A DNA stretch of 64,000 nt from an uncultured Bacteroidales bacterium (GCA_902768605.1 CACXLY010000003.1:27668-91667), one strand, 5' to 3'; shown: positions 1 to 9,575, counted from the first letter of the stretch. Notes: generated by a model from the letters alone, not told the origin. A program made the numbers and translations.

Positions 1-327
1 GTCGGAGCCGCAGACTATGGTGTCGTAGATTCGGGAAAGCGGAGTCAGCTGTTTTTCATCGGTGACAAGCTTTCCCTGATGAAGATATTTGTGCGAGAAG
101 TAAAGGCGGTCGTATCGGAACCTCTTGAGAAAGCGTCCCAACGAACAATGCAACAGCAGACGGACGACGTCCTTTGTGTGGTTGGGCCTGCCAAACCTTG
201 GATTGTGATAATTCAGGAATTCGGCGTCGTAACCCAACTTGCGGATTGCTTCCTGCAATGCATACGCCTGGAGCACGCTGCCAAAATTCGCATAGTAATG
301 CCACGTTATGATTCCGACTTTTCTCAT
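1..327 (-). CDS. Polysaccharide pyruvyl transferase family protein (partial, N-terminal part)
   Basis: The frame opens at an ATG at 327 and runs off the left edge, giving 109 codons. The N-terminus (MRKVGIITWHYYANFGSVLQ, then AYALQEAIRKLGYDAEFLNY) is typical of the pyruvyl-transferase family PF04230, which transfers pyruvate ketals or acts as a related sugar-modifying enzyme in exopolysaccharide synthesis. The last visible residues, VCGSD, match the start of the family's GSDQVW motif. The start overlaps the flippase stop by an ATGA junction, so the two are translationally coupled and this gene closes the visible end of the operon. The active-site half lies outside the window, so the exact substrate cannot be judged. 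Confidence 0.85.
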   Translation of the reverse strand, partial: MRKVGIITWHYYANFGSVLQAYALQEAIRKLGYDAEFLNYHNPRFGRPNHTKDVVRLLLHCSLGRFLKRFRYDRLYFSHKYLHQGKLVTDEKQLTPLSRIYDTIVCGSD

Positions 328-1769
328 TTACCTTTCTTCCTTAACTCCTTCATATAGTTGATAATATATACAAAGCTGTCGAGCTTCAAGAGGTGACAGA
401 ACAAGCTGTAGGACGCTACGCCCACAACGACCTGAAGCGCAAGCAACGGGATATTGCTAAGCGGCAGGAAACAGCAGGCATATACGACAGCTCCCATCAG
501 CAGCGCAGCCACCAGGGTCGGCATGATGTCCATCAACTGCTCCCATACGCCATAGTTCACGAGCTTCTTGCTCGGAGAGAGGTTGATGGCAATGCAGATA
601 ACATTATACAGCACGATACCCCACGCCACAGCATAGACGTTTATCATGAAGCTGACAACAAGGATAATGGCCTCGATGACCTTCTTGATTATCTCGAGCT
701 TCAGGATGATATTGCTATAGCCTAAGGACTTGATACCCGTCGTGTTGACATTCTGAATGGGCATCAACAGGAAGACGATGCAGAAAATCTGTATGAAGGG
801 AACGGCGGGCAGCCATTTCTCCGTAAGCAACGCCAAGACAAGTTCTTTCGCCACAACGATGAAACCAATCAGGAGCGGCGCAACAAACAAGTAACTGACC
901 CCGACGCTGCGACGTATCATCTGCTTCACGCGCAACTTGTTGTCCTGTTCTTCGGAAAGCGTGGGCAGCAAAACGGTGTCGATGGAAACCGTCACGTTAT
1001 TCATTATCAGCGACGGGAGCGACTTGCCCCTGTCGAAAAAGGCAAGCGAGGCAGGCTGGTAAAGCTTGCCTATCACAAGGCTGCGGATATCACCATAGAT
1101 GGCAATGATGAAGTTCGTAAGGAATATCTTCCATCCGTAATCGAACAGTCCCACAAAACGCTCCTTCGAAAAGACAAACGTGGGATACCATCTGACGAAA
1201 AACAACATCGCTATGCAACAGAACAGCGAGCTCGTCAACGTATGTCCCACAAGCGCCCAAACGCCATAGCCCCCATAAGCCATCACGATGCCGATGATAC
1301 CAGACAGGACTATCGCTATGCCGTTCACATAAAACAGTTTGCGGAACAGCATCTTACGCGACACATAGGCTCGCTGCACGGAATTGAACGAGAAGAAGAA
1401 GATGTTCAGACCCAACACTCGAAGCACGGGCGTCAGGATATCGTTGTTATAAAAAGAGGAAATGAGCGGCGCACATGCAAACAATATCAGATACATCACT
1501 CCGGCCATTGCCAGACAGAACCAGAAAATCGTCGAGAAGTCAGTCTGGTCGGCATCCTTCTTCTGTATCAGCGCCGTGTTGAATCCGCCGTCGATGATGA
1601 CGTTGGCGATGTTGACGAAAACCAGGATAATCGCAATGATGCCGTAATCGCTCGGCATCAGGATGCGTGCCAGAATGACGGAAATGACAAAGGCCACCAA
1701 CTGGGAACTGAAACGTTCCAGCAGCTTCCATATCATTGAACTTATTACCGTCTTGCTACTAAATGCCAT
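324..1769 (-). CDS. Wzx-like polysaccharide flippase (MOP superfamily)
   Basis: This 481-residue protein has about twelve to fourteen hydrophobic segments and opens with a WKLLERFSSQLVAF helix followed by ILARILMPSDYGIIA, the signature of WzxC-type exporters (Polysacc_synt families). Such proteins flip undecaprenyl-linked repeat units across the inner membrane. The neighbours fit: a polymerase, a chain-length regulator and an outer-membrane exporter lie upstream on the same strand, and a pyruvyl transferase overlaps its 3' end by four bases. The gap to the GT4 gene upstream is only 6 bp. The length is normal for the family. The translocated sugar cannot be deduced. Confidence 0.9.
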   Translation of the reverse strand: MAFSSKTVISSMIWKLLERFSSQLVAFVISVILARILMPSDYGIIAIILVFVNIANVIIDGGFNTALIQKKDADQTDFSTIFWFCLAMAGVMYLILFACAPLISSFYNNDILTPVLRVLGLNIFFFSFNSVQRAYVSRKMLFRKLFYVNGIAIVLSGIIGIVMAYGGYGVWALVGHTLTSSLFCCIAMLFFVRWYPTFVFSKERFVGLFDYGWKIFLTNFIIAIYGDIRSLVIGKLYQPASLAFFDRGKSLPSLIMNNVTVSIDTVLLPTLSEEQDNKLRVKQMIRRSVGVSYLFVAPLLIGFIVVAKELVLALLTEKWLPAVPFIQIFCIVFLLMPIQNVNTTGIKSLGYSNIILKLEIIKKVIEAIILVVSFMINVYAVAWGIVLYNVICIAINLSPSKKLVNYGVWEQLMDIMPTLVAALLMGAVVYACCFLPLSNIPLLALQVVVGVASYSLFCHLLKLDSFVYIINYMKELRKKGK

Positions 1770-1775
1770 TCTCTC

Positions 1776-2879
1776 TTAAATACTTAAACTCTTAAACACC
1801 TTTTCCCAACTTTCCTGCCAACGCTCGAGCGAGAAAGCTTCCTTCGCACAGATGTACGCATTGGCCTGCAGTCTGGCACGGAGAGAAGTGTCCTCGACCA
1901 ACGCCTTCAGAGCATCGTAGAGTTCCTCCTCGTCGGGACTTATCATCAAGCCATTGTAGCCGTTCAGCACAATATTCGTCATGCCGCCCACGTTCGTACA
2001 CACCACCGCGCAGCCCGATGCCATAGCCTCCAGGAGGGACAACGACGTGCCTTCCGAACCAATCGTGGGAACCACGGCAATGTCCTTGTCTTCATGAATG
2101 CGCAGGCTCTCGTTGCTGCTAAAGGTCGTGAAGCGTACGTTCTTAAACGAATCCAATTTCCCGTGCATGTAGTCGGCATCAGGTCCCGTGCCCGCTATCG
2201 TCACGTTGATGTCGTCATGCTCTTTCAAGAGCCTTTCCATTACATTGGCAAAGAGGCGCGTGCCACGATGCGGGAAGAAACGGCGGGCAAAGATGATGTT
2301 GATGCCATCATGCTGCTTCTCCGGTTTCGCAGGAGGAATGGCCGTGAAGTTCGGGATAAAGACATGCTTCACTTTCGGGTAGGGCGTGATGGCCCGGTGC
2401 CAGTTGATGAAGTTGTTGTCAACGCACACCAGCTTGTCAACTTTGCTGACGCGCTCCATTATCTTCCAGGCATTCATGCACTTCTTTATATAGCCTTTCA
2501 AATAAGGAGTCCCTTCTTTGGGGACGTCCCAAAAGATGCCGTGCTGTATGGCTACCGTCCAGCAAGGTATCCGCCGGGCGATGCTGGTCTCGCAACCATA
2601 GAGCAGAAGGTCGTTCTTCAGGTCTATATGCGGCATCGCAGCGTCAAGCAACACCTTCCCTACCCGACTGCCAAAGCTTTCCGGATGCGGGATGCCATAC
2701 ACATCGCAGCCATCCAGCTCCTTATGGAAATCCTTGGAAGAACGCTGATAGACTGTCACCTCGTAGCCACATCGCCGCAAGACCGGTATCAGGTTGAAAA
2801 GGTATGTCTGGATGCCGCCAATGGACATGACCTCTCCTTCGGGATTCAAATAATTATAGTATATAATGTGTGCGCGCAT
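1776..2879 (-). CDS. GT4-family glycosyltransferase
   Basis: The 367-residue product has the two-domain GT-B pattern. An N-terminal Rossmann half starts MRAHIIYYNYLNPEGEV with a GGIQTYLFNLIPVL segment. The C-terminal half carries IIFARRFFPHRGTRLFANVM and the nucleotide-sugar site GSEGTSLSLLEAMASGCAVV, which contains the E-x7-E-like element of Glycos_transf_1. It probably adds one sugar to the lipid-linked repeat unit at the cytoplasmic face. It sits between wecB (21 bp gap) and the flippase (6 bp gap) in one transcription unit. Donor and acceptor are unknown. Confidence 0.9.
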   Translation of the reverse strand: MRAHIIYYNYLNPEGEVMSIGGIQTYLFNLIPVLRRCGYEVTVYQRSSKDFHKELDGCDVYGIPHPESFGSRVGKVLLDAAMPHIDLKNDLLLYGCETSIARRIPCWTVAIQHGIFWDVPKEGTPYLKGYIKKCMNAWKIMERVSKVDKLVCVDNNFINWHRAITPYPKVKHVFIPNFTAIPPAKPEKQHDGINIIFARRFFPHRGTRLFANVMERLLKEHDDINVTIAGTGPDADYMHGKLDSFKNVRFTTFSSNESLRIHEDKDIAVVPTIGSEGTSLSLLEAMASGCAVVCTNVGGMTNIVLNGYNGLMISPDEEELYDALKALVEDTSLRARLQANAYICAKEAFSLERWQESWEKVFKSLSI

Positions 2880-2900
2880 TGTCTTGAAAGGTGTGTTTCT

Positions 2901-4076
2901 TTAATAAACATAAGGCGCCACATCCTCGCCATTGAGAATACGTGCGATGCGCTGGCATGCCTTTCCGTCGCCATAAGGATTGACGGCTTTGCTCATCGTC
3001 TCGTATGCCACTGGATCGTCGAGCAGAGTGCTGACTTCACTGATGATGAGGTCGTGGTTAGTGCCGACGAGATGAACGGTTCCGCTTTCGAGTGCCTCGG
3101 GTCGTTCCGTCGTGTCGCGCATCACCAGCACAGGCTTGCCCAGCCCGGGCGCCTCCTCCTGAATGCCTCCGGAGTCGGTAAGCACGACGGTTGACTTCTC
3201 CATGAGATACACGAACTCGAGATATTGCAGAGGCTCGATGAAGAACATGTTGCCCAAGTTCTGCAGGTTCTCCCCAAAGACTTCGTGGATTGGCTTGCGA
3301 ACGTTGGGGTTGAGGTGCATGGGATAGACGAAGTCCACATCGGGGTACTGCTTGGTGAGGTCCTTGATGGCTGTCACCATGTTGATGAATCCCTCTCCGA
3401 AGTTCTCGCGACGGTGCCCCGTGATGAGTACAAGCCTGCGACCTTCTGCAAGGCGTGTCACATCATATCCTGCCTTCTGAAGGATGACTTCCTGCTCTTT
3501 TGCCAATGCTGAATCGTTCTGCAATCTGTCGACAACCATGTGGAGTGCATCGATGACGGTATTGCCGGTCACGTAGATGTTCCCACGCGCATTTTCTTGC
3601 TGCAAGTTGTTTCTGCTGAGCGGTGTCGGGCTGAAGTTATAGGTGGCGATACGTCCTGTTATCTGCCGGTTCATCTCTTCCGGCCAAGGACTGTAGATGT
3701 TGTGTGTGCGCAGTCCTGCCTCGACGTGCCCCACGGGTATCTGCTGGTAGAAGGCCGCAAGGGCTGTGGCCGTGGATGTGGTGGTGTCGCCATGAACGAG
3801 GACGACATCGGGCTTGTACTGCTTGAAGACATCCCTCATGCCGAGAATGACGCGACTGGTGATGTCGTAGAGGTCTTGCCCCTGCTGCATGATGTTGAGG
3901 TCGTAGTCGGGCACGATGTCGAAGATGCGGAGCACCTGGTCGAGCATTTCACGATGCTGACCGGTGACGCAAACAGTCGTCTCGAATTCGTCGGGATGTT
4001 TCTGCAGTTCCTTGACGAGAGGTGCCATTTTAATGGCTTCGGGTCGCGTCCCGAATACCAACATGATATGCTTCAT
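2901..4076 (-). CDS. wecB: UDP-N-acetylglucosamine 2-epimerase (non-hydrolysing)
   Basis: The 391-residue protein carries the full family signature: FGTRPEAIKMAPLVKEL near the N-terminus, VHGDTTTS, VGHVEAGLRT with the following WPEEMNRQITGRIA, LITGHRRENFG, and the C-terminal TDSGGIQEEAPGLGKPVLVM. It interconverts UDP-GlcNAc and UDP-ManNAc and supplies ManNAc or ManNAcA precursors for the polymer. Its start overlaps the stop of the polymerase gene by four bases (ATGA). The length matches the family. I take it as a dedicated copy for this glycan locus; whether another wecB exists elsewhere in the genome cannot be seen. Confidence 0.96.
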   Translation of the reverse strand: MKHIMLVFGTRPEAIKMAPLVKELQKHPDEFETTVCVTGQHREMLDQVLRIFDIVPDYDLNIMQQGQDLYDITSRVILGMRDVFKQYKPDVVLVHGDTTTSTATALAAFYQQIPVGHVEAGLRTHNIYSPWPEEMNRQITGRIATYNFSPTPLSRNNLQQENARGNIYVTGNTVIDALHMVVDRLQNDSALAKEQEVILQKAGYDVTRLAEGRRLVLITGHRRENFGEGFINMVTAIKDLTKQYPDVDFVYPMHLNPNVRKPIHEVFGENLQNLGNMFFIEPLQYLEFVYLMEKSTVVLTDSGGIQEEAPGLGKPVLVMRDTTERPEALESGTVHLVGTNHDLIISEVSTLLDDPVAYETMSKAVNPYGDGKACQRIARILNGEDVAPYVY

Positions 4077-5296
4077 AATTTACTATTTGACAATTTATAA
4101 TTAATAATTTCAGTCATGCAAACTCCTATGAACATATAGAAATAGGGTTCGAGGAGGAAGGTATTGCTAAAAAGCAGTTTGAGGATACTGATGGAAAACA
4201 TGTAGATGATGAAGATCTGTCGCTTCGTTCCTCTTGAAAGCCAAAAGGCCATGACGAATAATGCTGCCAGGAGGAACAACAGGATATAGCCGAGGAAATA
4301 TCCGAACGTGACGGCAAGGTCGAGAGGCAGGAAATGTGCATAGACGATATTATAGTTATTAGAGCCAAAAGCACCGAGGCCCCAGAAGTGGTCGCCTTTT
4401 TCCATTATCTCCTCCAGTTCATCCCTGATGATGCTTCTTGTAGAGTAATTGCCCAATTCGCCCGTCACCAGATTCTCCAAGATGCGGGTACTGAGATTGA
4501 GATTCATGAAAAGGAATGTGATATAATAAAGGGTGGAGTTGAGGGTAGCAAGGAACAGGGCGAAGAGTGTCACGATGCCTGTCTTGACATAAATGGCACC
4601 CTTGAAATTCATGTAGAAGAAGAAATAGATGATGCCAAAGAAGGCAAGAGCGAGAAACGGTCCTCGGGTTCCACACGACAGCAGGAACAATATGCCGACA
4701 GCCACTACAAGCAATTTCCAAATCCTGAACTTCTGCATAGTCGACCACATGAGAAACAGGACGTGAGGAAGGGCTGCATAGGATGCATTCATGTTGTCGT
4801 TGCCCATGACTGCATCTGCCACCTTGTTGATAGGCGACAGCACGAAGTAATAGAATATGTCGGCAAAGATACAGATGGCAGACAGGAATACGAGCATGTT
4901 CCAAAGGTGCTCTATGTCTATGAGCCTGCCTATAAAATAATATGTGAATACGCAAAAGATGCAAATGGAGATGTTCTCGTCGAGAAAAGGTGCGTTTTCG
5001 GGAAAGAACACATAGCACGAGAGCAGATAGAGCGCATTCAGAAGATAGAAGATATAGTCAAAGAGACTGAATCTGTTGATGAGTGCAGGCAAGGAACATA
5101 CGACAGTAAGAACTACGCTGATAGCAATAGCCTTGTCAATATGTTCCTCGCCGATAAAAGGCAGACGGATATAGACTCCTCTCATGTAATGAAGCAATAA
5201 GGGAGCCCACGCGATGCACAACAGGATGTCGAGCATCAGTTCCTTATAGAAAGGTATATATACGCCTTCCGCTATCTTGAGTTTTACACAGTCCAA
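4073..5296 (-). CDS. Wzy-like O-antigen/exopolysaccharide polymerase
   Basis: This 407-residue protein is strongly hydrophobic, with about ten predicted membrane segments and a large periplasmic-type loop around residues 250-330 (LNSTLYYITF, then LSTRILENLV and DELEEIMEKGDHFWGLG). The loop motif ending in a WGLGAFGSN-like segment is typical of O-antigen ligase/polymerase proteins, which polymerise or ligate lipid-linked repeat units. Sequence conservation in this class is low, so the assignment also rests on context: the gene lies between the chain-length regulator (2 bp gap) and wecB (ATGA overlap). WaaL-type ligase activity is an alternative. Confidence 0.8.
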   Translation of the reverse strand: MDCVKLKIAEGVYIPFYKELMLDILLCIAWAPLLLHYMRGVYIRLPFIGEEHIDKAIAISVVLTVVCSLPALINRFSLFDYIFYLLNALYLLSCYVFFPENAPFLDENISICIFCVFTYYFIGRLIDIEHLWNMLVFLSAICIFADIFYYFVLSPINKVADAVMGNDNMNASYAALPHVLFLMWSTMQKFRIWKLLVVAVGILFLLSCGTRGPFLALAFFGIIYFFFYMNFKGAIYVKTGIVTLFALFLATLNSTLYYITFLFMNLNLSTRILENLVTGELGNYSTRSIIRDELEEIMEKGDHFWGLGAFGSNNYNIVYAHFLPLDLAVTFGYFLGYILLFLLAALFVMAFWLSRGTKRQIFIIYMFSISILKLLFSNTFLLEPYFYMFIGVCMTEIINYKLSNSKL

Positions 5297-5298
5297 CT

Positions 5299-6465
5299 TC
5301 AGTTCCTCTTGATGACTATGAGTTTCTTCAAATCCTTACGCATCAGATACATGGAAGTGAACACCGTTGCAAAGAACAGCATACAGATGATGAACATCAT
5401 CCTCTTGGGCCCAGCGGGGAGGACGGGCACCGTGGCGCACTTCAACGTGGTGAAGGCGGGGGTCTTTTCCTGCAGCCTTACCTTTGCTTCCGTGAGCTGC
5501 GTCTCCATCGCCGAAAGGGAATTCAGCTTGAAGGACATGTCGCTCTGCAGCTTGTCCTGCACGCTCTGAATGGTCTGCAAGATGACGTTTCTGTGCGAAT
5601 CGCAATAGCGGCTGTAGCGCTCCATCGCATCATAGTACTCGATTTCCGCGCTGTCGCGCAAATGCTGATAATGCGCGACGTCTTCCTTGGCTTTACTCGT
5701 ACGGTACTGTGTGATGAAGTCCTGCAGGCGTTGCTTTACGCTATCGGCCATAGTGGCGCAGACGAGCGGGTCCTGGTCTTTGACGCTAACGGTAATGACA
5801 TTATTCTTGTTGCTTACCGTACAGCTGATATGCCCCATGATGTAGTACATCAGGTCATAGTCGCTGCGATTCATCATGAAGGGATTAACCCCAGTGGCCC
5901 CAGCGGCTCGCGGCGTCTTGTCCTCTTCGGCAAACCACGACTTGATGGTGCCTCTGACGTAGTAATAGGGGCGGGTCAGCATATTCTTCTTCTGATGCTT
6001 CTTCATATAAGTGAAGTAGTCAGTGGATATGTCGCCCTCCTTCGTGGTTATATGGATGTTGTACAGCCCTACGATAAACTCCGGGTTCTCGAAGAGTTCC
6101 GGATAGAGCATCGGATAGATGGCATCCTGATTTTCCGTCCCGCCGACATTGAAGCCGAACGTTGAGGCAAGGCTGGAGAGTCCGCCGACCGACTGGTCTC
6201 CGTTCATCTCCGGCGCGAGCTTTACGGCACAAGTATAGTAACGCGGCTGAGGGAAAATCCAAATGCAGGAGAGGACGAACGTCACGGCCCACACCTTAAA
6301 GAATGTGCGGCGCTTGTCCCAAAGGATATGAAATATTTGGGTAAGGTCAATGACTTGTCCGTTATCAGTTGTCCGTTGTCCGTTGTCGGTGGTCAGTTGT
6401 CCGTTGTCGGTGGTCTGTTGTCCGTTGTCGGTGGTCTGTTGTCCGTTGTCTTTTATCTGTTCCAT
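5299..6465 (-). CDS. Wzz-type chain-length determinant with a repeat-encoded N-terminus
   Basis: The 388-residue protein has the Wzz architecture. The first membrane helix lies at about residues 57-76 (FFKVWAVTFVLSCIWIFP), followed by a periplasmic stretch with coiled-coil character (AKEDVAHYQHLRDSAEIEYY), a PAGPKR proline/glycine segment and a second helix (MMFIICMLFFATVF). It would set polymer length with the Wzy polymerase. The odd feature is residues 1-35, which are encoded wholly by 15 tandem heptamers (GTTGTCC-like on the plus strand, 6361-6465) and give about four DNGQ-TT heptapeptides ahead of the conserved VIDLTQIFHILW cytoplasmic segment. No good alternative start exists downstream, so the repeat is probably translated. 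Confidence 0.88.
   Translation of the reverse strand: MEQIKDNGQQTTDNGQQTTDNGQLTTDNGQRTTDNGQVIDLTQIFHILWDKRRTFFKVWAVTFVLSCIWIFPQPRYYTCAVKLAPEMNGDQSVGGLSSLASTFGFNVGGTENQDAIYPMLYPELFENPEFIVGLYNIHITTKEGDISTDYFTYMKKHQKKNMLTRPYYYVRGTIKSWFAEEDKTPRAAGATGVNPFMMNRSDYDLMYYIMGHISCTVSNKNNVITVSVKDQDPLVCATMADSVKQRLQDFITQYRTSKAKEDVAHYQHLRDSAEIEYYDAMERYSRYCDSHRNVILQTIQSVQDKLQSDMSFKLNSLSAMETQLTEAKVRLQEKTPAFTTLKCATVPVLPAGPKRMMFIICMLFFATVFTSMYLMRKDLKKLIVIKRN
6361..6465. repeat. Heptamer array encoding the N-terminus of the chain-length protein
   Basis: Fifteen heptamers (GTTGTCC, GTTGTCG, GTGGTCT and variants) run exactly up to the start codon of the Wzz-type gene. Every third heptamer restores the frame, giving 21-bp, seven-residue repeats. 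Confidence 0.9.
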
Positions 6466-6470
6466 GATGC

Positions 6471-8912
6471 TTATTTGGTGACGATGTTCATGAGAGCCAC
6501 GATGACGGATGCCAGCGATGCTGCAGAAGATGAGGTAGCCAGAACTTCGGTGGTGGACATGCGGTTGCGTCCGTTCTTGGAGGGTATCACGATTTCCGTG
6601 CCCGGCTCAATGTCTTTAGACGTTCTGGACGAGAGTCTTACGACGCCGCCGTTCATGTGGATGCCGTATGCATGGCGCTTGTACGCCTTGTTGGCGTAGC
6701 CGCCGGCATGCTTGACGTAATATTTGAGGCTTTTGCCCTTCTCGTATGGCATCGAGACGGGATGCATCACTTCGCCGCTCACCTTCACCGTATTGCTGGG
6801 TTTGGGGATGTTGAGCAGGTCGCCTTCGCGCAGCACGAGGTCGTGTACGCTGCCCGGTTCCTTCATGGCTTTCTCCAAATCGATGGCAACGGAATAGGTG
6901 CCGCCCGTGACGGTTTTCATGGAGAGCAGGGAGTCGGCAAGCTGCATGTTCAGTTCCCTGCCTTCGCGCAGGCCTTGTTCGTAGAGGTCAATTTGTGCAC
7001 GCAAGTTGCTGACGTCGCGCTGTTCACGTTCTTTCTTGGTCATAATGCGCAAAAGGGAGGTGCCGCGCACATAGCCCTGGTCGGTCACGCCGCCGCAATC
7101 GCGGATGAGGTCGGAGAGGCGATAGTCCTTCTTCGTCATGGTATAGCTGCCCGGGAAGTTCACCTGTCCCGTGACGCTGACGTTCTTTTGCTCCTCGTAT
7201 GCAGGAGATTTGCGGACGTAAACGATGTCGAAGGGTGCAAGTTCGAAGGTGGTGTCGCGCGCCAAGCTGAAATCCTCGTTGAGAGCGAGCGTGAAGTGCT
7301 CGGCAGCGTCGGGCGTATCCTCCAGCGCATTCACGTCACGTACGCGACGGAACACGTCCACACGTGCCAGCGAACCGGCTCGGGTGAGACCGCCTGCCAG
7401 CAGTATCATTTCCCGCAACGTCGTATGCTCGGCATAAGGATAATCGCCGGGATAGTTGATTTCGCCGTTCACCTGTACGGTGAGATTTCCCTGCATGTCC
7501 AGATTGTCGGGGATGAAGAGCACGTCGCCGTTGCGCAGGGGGATATCGGCGGCAGTCCCGTCGAGGATGCCCTTAGCGTCAACGCTCATGATTTCCTTGC
7601 TCTTGTCCTCCTTTTCGCGGTGCATGATGGCACGCTTCGTGTAGGCGCTCTCGATGAGACCGTCGGCAGCGAGAAGCAAATCCTTGACGCTCTGTATCTT
7701 GTCGCCCAGCTGGTACTCTCCCGGATGCTTCACGGCACCTCGCACCTCCACCATATTGTTGTAGCGGACGAGGTTCTCATCGGCCTCGATGAGGTCGCCG
7801 TCGGCAAGGTGGAAGGAACCCATCTGGGCATCTTCGACCGTATAGATGGAGTACTCCGAGCCTACAGTTCTCTTCAGGCGCACGCCTTTCGTGTAAGCCT
7901 TACCGTCGAAGCCACCGGCATATTCCAGCAGGTCCTTTACCGTCTCGCTTCCCTTCATCTCGTACCACATGGGGCGCTTCACGTGCCCGATGACCTTGAC
8001 GAGGCAGTCGTAGGGGCCGACCTTGATGACGTCGCCGTCGGAGAGGCGGATGTCGCGCGTCGTATTGCCGTGCAGGATATAGTCATAGACGTCGATGGAG
8101 GCCACCTGCTTACCTCTGCGATACACGCGAATGTCGCGCAGCGAACCGATATCGTTGACGCCACCAGCTGCATAGAGCGCATTGAAGGCCGACGAGAGGC
8201 TGGAGAGGGTATAAGTTCCCGGGCGAACCACTTCGCCCATCACCTGCACCTGCATGGAGCGCAGGTCAGCCACCGAGAGGTCAAAGTGGCAGTCGGCGTA
8301 GGTCTGGCCGAGGCGGGCACGGATGGTTTCCTTCGCCTTGTTGACCGTGAGGCCTGCCAGGCGGATGGGACCGACACCGCTCACCACGATGTAGCCGTCG
8401 GGCGTGATGGTCTGCTGGATGGTCTGCTGGCTGGCTCCCCAGATGTTTATCGTCACGTCGTCGCCCGCTCCGAGAAGGTAGTTGGCGGGCGTGGCAATGT
8501 TCTGCGACGGGGCAAAGGTGAGGTTTCGCGAGGAGAAGATGTTGCGGCCAAAGACCTGGCGCTCGTTCTTCTTGTCCATCTTTTCCGTGAGGTCCTGCCC
8601 GGGAACGTCCTGGTCAGTAGGCTTGTCGTCTTCCACGGCCCCCACTTCCTCCTGTCGCGAAGCAGCGTTCTCAGCCGTCTGTTCCTCCGCCTTCATTCGT
8701 TCGGCCTTGCGGCGGACGCGTTGCAACTGGGTCATCGTGACGCCCTTCGCTATCAGCTGGGTAGCGATGGAGCTCTGCGAGGCTCCGTTTTGAGTCTCTT
8801 TCGTGATAAAGCTCAGCACCTCGTCGTCGGTCATGCTCTGAGCCCGCAGCCCCGACCCGAAGAGGGGCGGAAGGGCCAAAAGAAGTAACAGTAAAAGAAT
8901 TTTGGTCTTCAT
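6471..8912 (-). CDS. Outer-membrane polysaccharide export protein with multiple SLBB domains
   Basis: The 813-residue product starts with a signal peptide (MKTKILLLLLLLALPPLFGS). After a charged, poorly conserved region comes a Poly_export domain at roughly residues 145-225 (LGAGDDVTINIWG, ITPDGYIVVSGVGPIRLAGL), then about six SLBB repeats (for example VMGEVVRPGTYTL, VRGAVKHPGEYQL, VNGEINYPGDYPY, VTGQVNFPGSYTM, VSGEVMHPVSMPY). A short hydrophobic segment ends the protein. This is the Wza-like channel class, longer than E. coli Wza because of the extra SLBB units, as is common in Bacteroidetes. It is the first gene of the minus-strand operon, 5 bp before the chain-length gene, with a TACCTTTG box about 130 bp upstream. 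Confidence 0.92.
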   Translation of the reverse strand: MKTKILLLLLLLALPPLFGSGLRAQSMTDDEVLSFITKETQNGASQSSIATQLIAKGVTMTQLQRVRRKAERMKAEEQTAENAASRQEEVGAVEDDKPTDQDVPGQDLTEKMDKKNERQVFGRNIFSSRNLTFAPSQNIATPANYLLGAGDDVTINIWGASQQTIQQTITPDGYIVVSGVGPIRLAGLTVNKAKETIRARLGQTYADCHFDLSVADLRSMQVQVMGEVVRPGTYTLSSLSSAFNALYAAGGVNDIGSLRDIRVYRRGKQVASIDVYDYILHGNTTRDIRLSDGDVIKVGPYDCLVKVIGHVKRPMWYEMKGSETVKDLLEYAGGFDGKAYTKGVRLKRTVGSEYSIYTVEDAQMGSFHLADGDLIEADENLVRYNNMVEVRGAVKHPGEYQLGDKIQSVKDLLLAADGLIESAYTKRAIMHREKEDKSKEIMSVDAKGILDGTAADIPLRNGDVLFIPDNLDMQGNLTVQVNGEINYPGDYPYAEHTTLREMILLAGGLTRAGSLARVDVFRRVRDVNALEDTPDAAEHFTLALNEDFSLARDTTFELAPFDIVYVRKSPAYEEQKNVSVTGQVNFPGSYTMTKKDYRLSDLIRDCGGVTDQGYVRGTSLLRIMTKKEREQRDVSNLRAQIDLYEQGLREGRELNMQLADSLLSMKTVTGGTYSVAIDLEKAMKEPGSVHDLVLREGDLLNIPKPSNTVKVSGEVMHPVSMPYEKGKSLKYYVKHAGGYANKAYKRHAYGIHMNGGVVRLSSRTSKDIEPGTEIVIPSKNGRNRMSTTEVLATSSSAASLASVIVALMNIVTK

Positions 8913-8930
8913 ATTATTATAAATTTTATT

Positions 8931-8973
8931 TTTTTCACCTTTTCAATTTTTCACCTTTTATTTCACCTTTTAT
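8931..8973. repeat. Octamer repeat upstream of the export gene
   Basis: TTTTCACC, TTTTCAAT, TTTTCACC and related units. The word is the reverse complement of the one at 12523. Confidence 0.6.
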
Positions 8974-9044
8974 ATATAACGTGCGCGCGTAGCATTTTAT
9001 TGTGCGCGGCATGCTTGGGAGCGCATTTTTTGCGAATCGGTCGG

Positions 9045-9052
9045 CAAAGGTA
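9045..9052 (-). promoter_or_regulatory. Bacteroidetes -7 box (TACCTTTG) for the polysaccharide export operon
   Basis: Reading minus, TACCTTTG matches the TAnnTTTG box and lies about 130 bp before the ATG at 8912. No convincing TTTG lies 19-21 bp further upstream. The leader would be long and contains an octamer repeat. Confidence 0.5.
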
Positions 9053-9251
9053 CGAAAAAAAACGTAGAGCACCGCCCAAAACAGCACCTATTTTTCACTA
9101 TTTTGCTTCAAAAGCTAATCTCCCCTGCGCTTTCGGAGCGAAACGAAGCCGCTGCCTGGGGACCCTGCATAAAAAAAACATTCCGCCATTTCACCGATTT
9201 TGTTCAAAAACTTCTCACTTTTTGTGTGTCGAGGAGTCCCGCAAAACAGCA

Positions 9252-9358
9252 AATGACATCTCATAAAGTGTCGGAACGAATTGTTTCTAGTGCGAAACTT
9301 TTTGTTTCTACTGCGTAACAAAAAGTTTCGCAGTAGAAACAAATAAAAAGAAACAAAT
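9252..9358. repeat. Hairpin element, copy 1
   Basis: The sequence runs AATGACATCTCA (9252-9263), a 17-bp spacer, a 26-bp left arm (9281-9306), a 10-base loop and a 26-bp right arm (9317-9342) that pairs at 25 of 26 positions, then AAAAAGAAACAA. The inner arm core is AACTTTTTGTT on the left in copy 2 and AAACTTTTTGTT here. Copy 2 is at 25964-26066. Confidence 0.8.
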
Positions 9359-9575
9359 TGTAACGCAATTACTTAACTTCTTATAGATATCATTTCGATG
9401 CAGAAATGGTCTCTTTTATGTAGGTAGGTGCTCTTTTTATGTAGATGCCTACATAGTTTAAGAAACAGATATATAACTGATTAAGTAGGGTCATGTAGGT
9501 ATGTAGGTAGTTTTCCGCGGAGCATAATTCACAAAAAAATGTGCAGGAAACGGCGGCAAATCCAAAATATTATTG

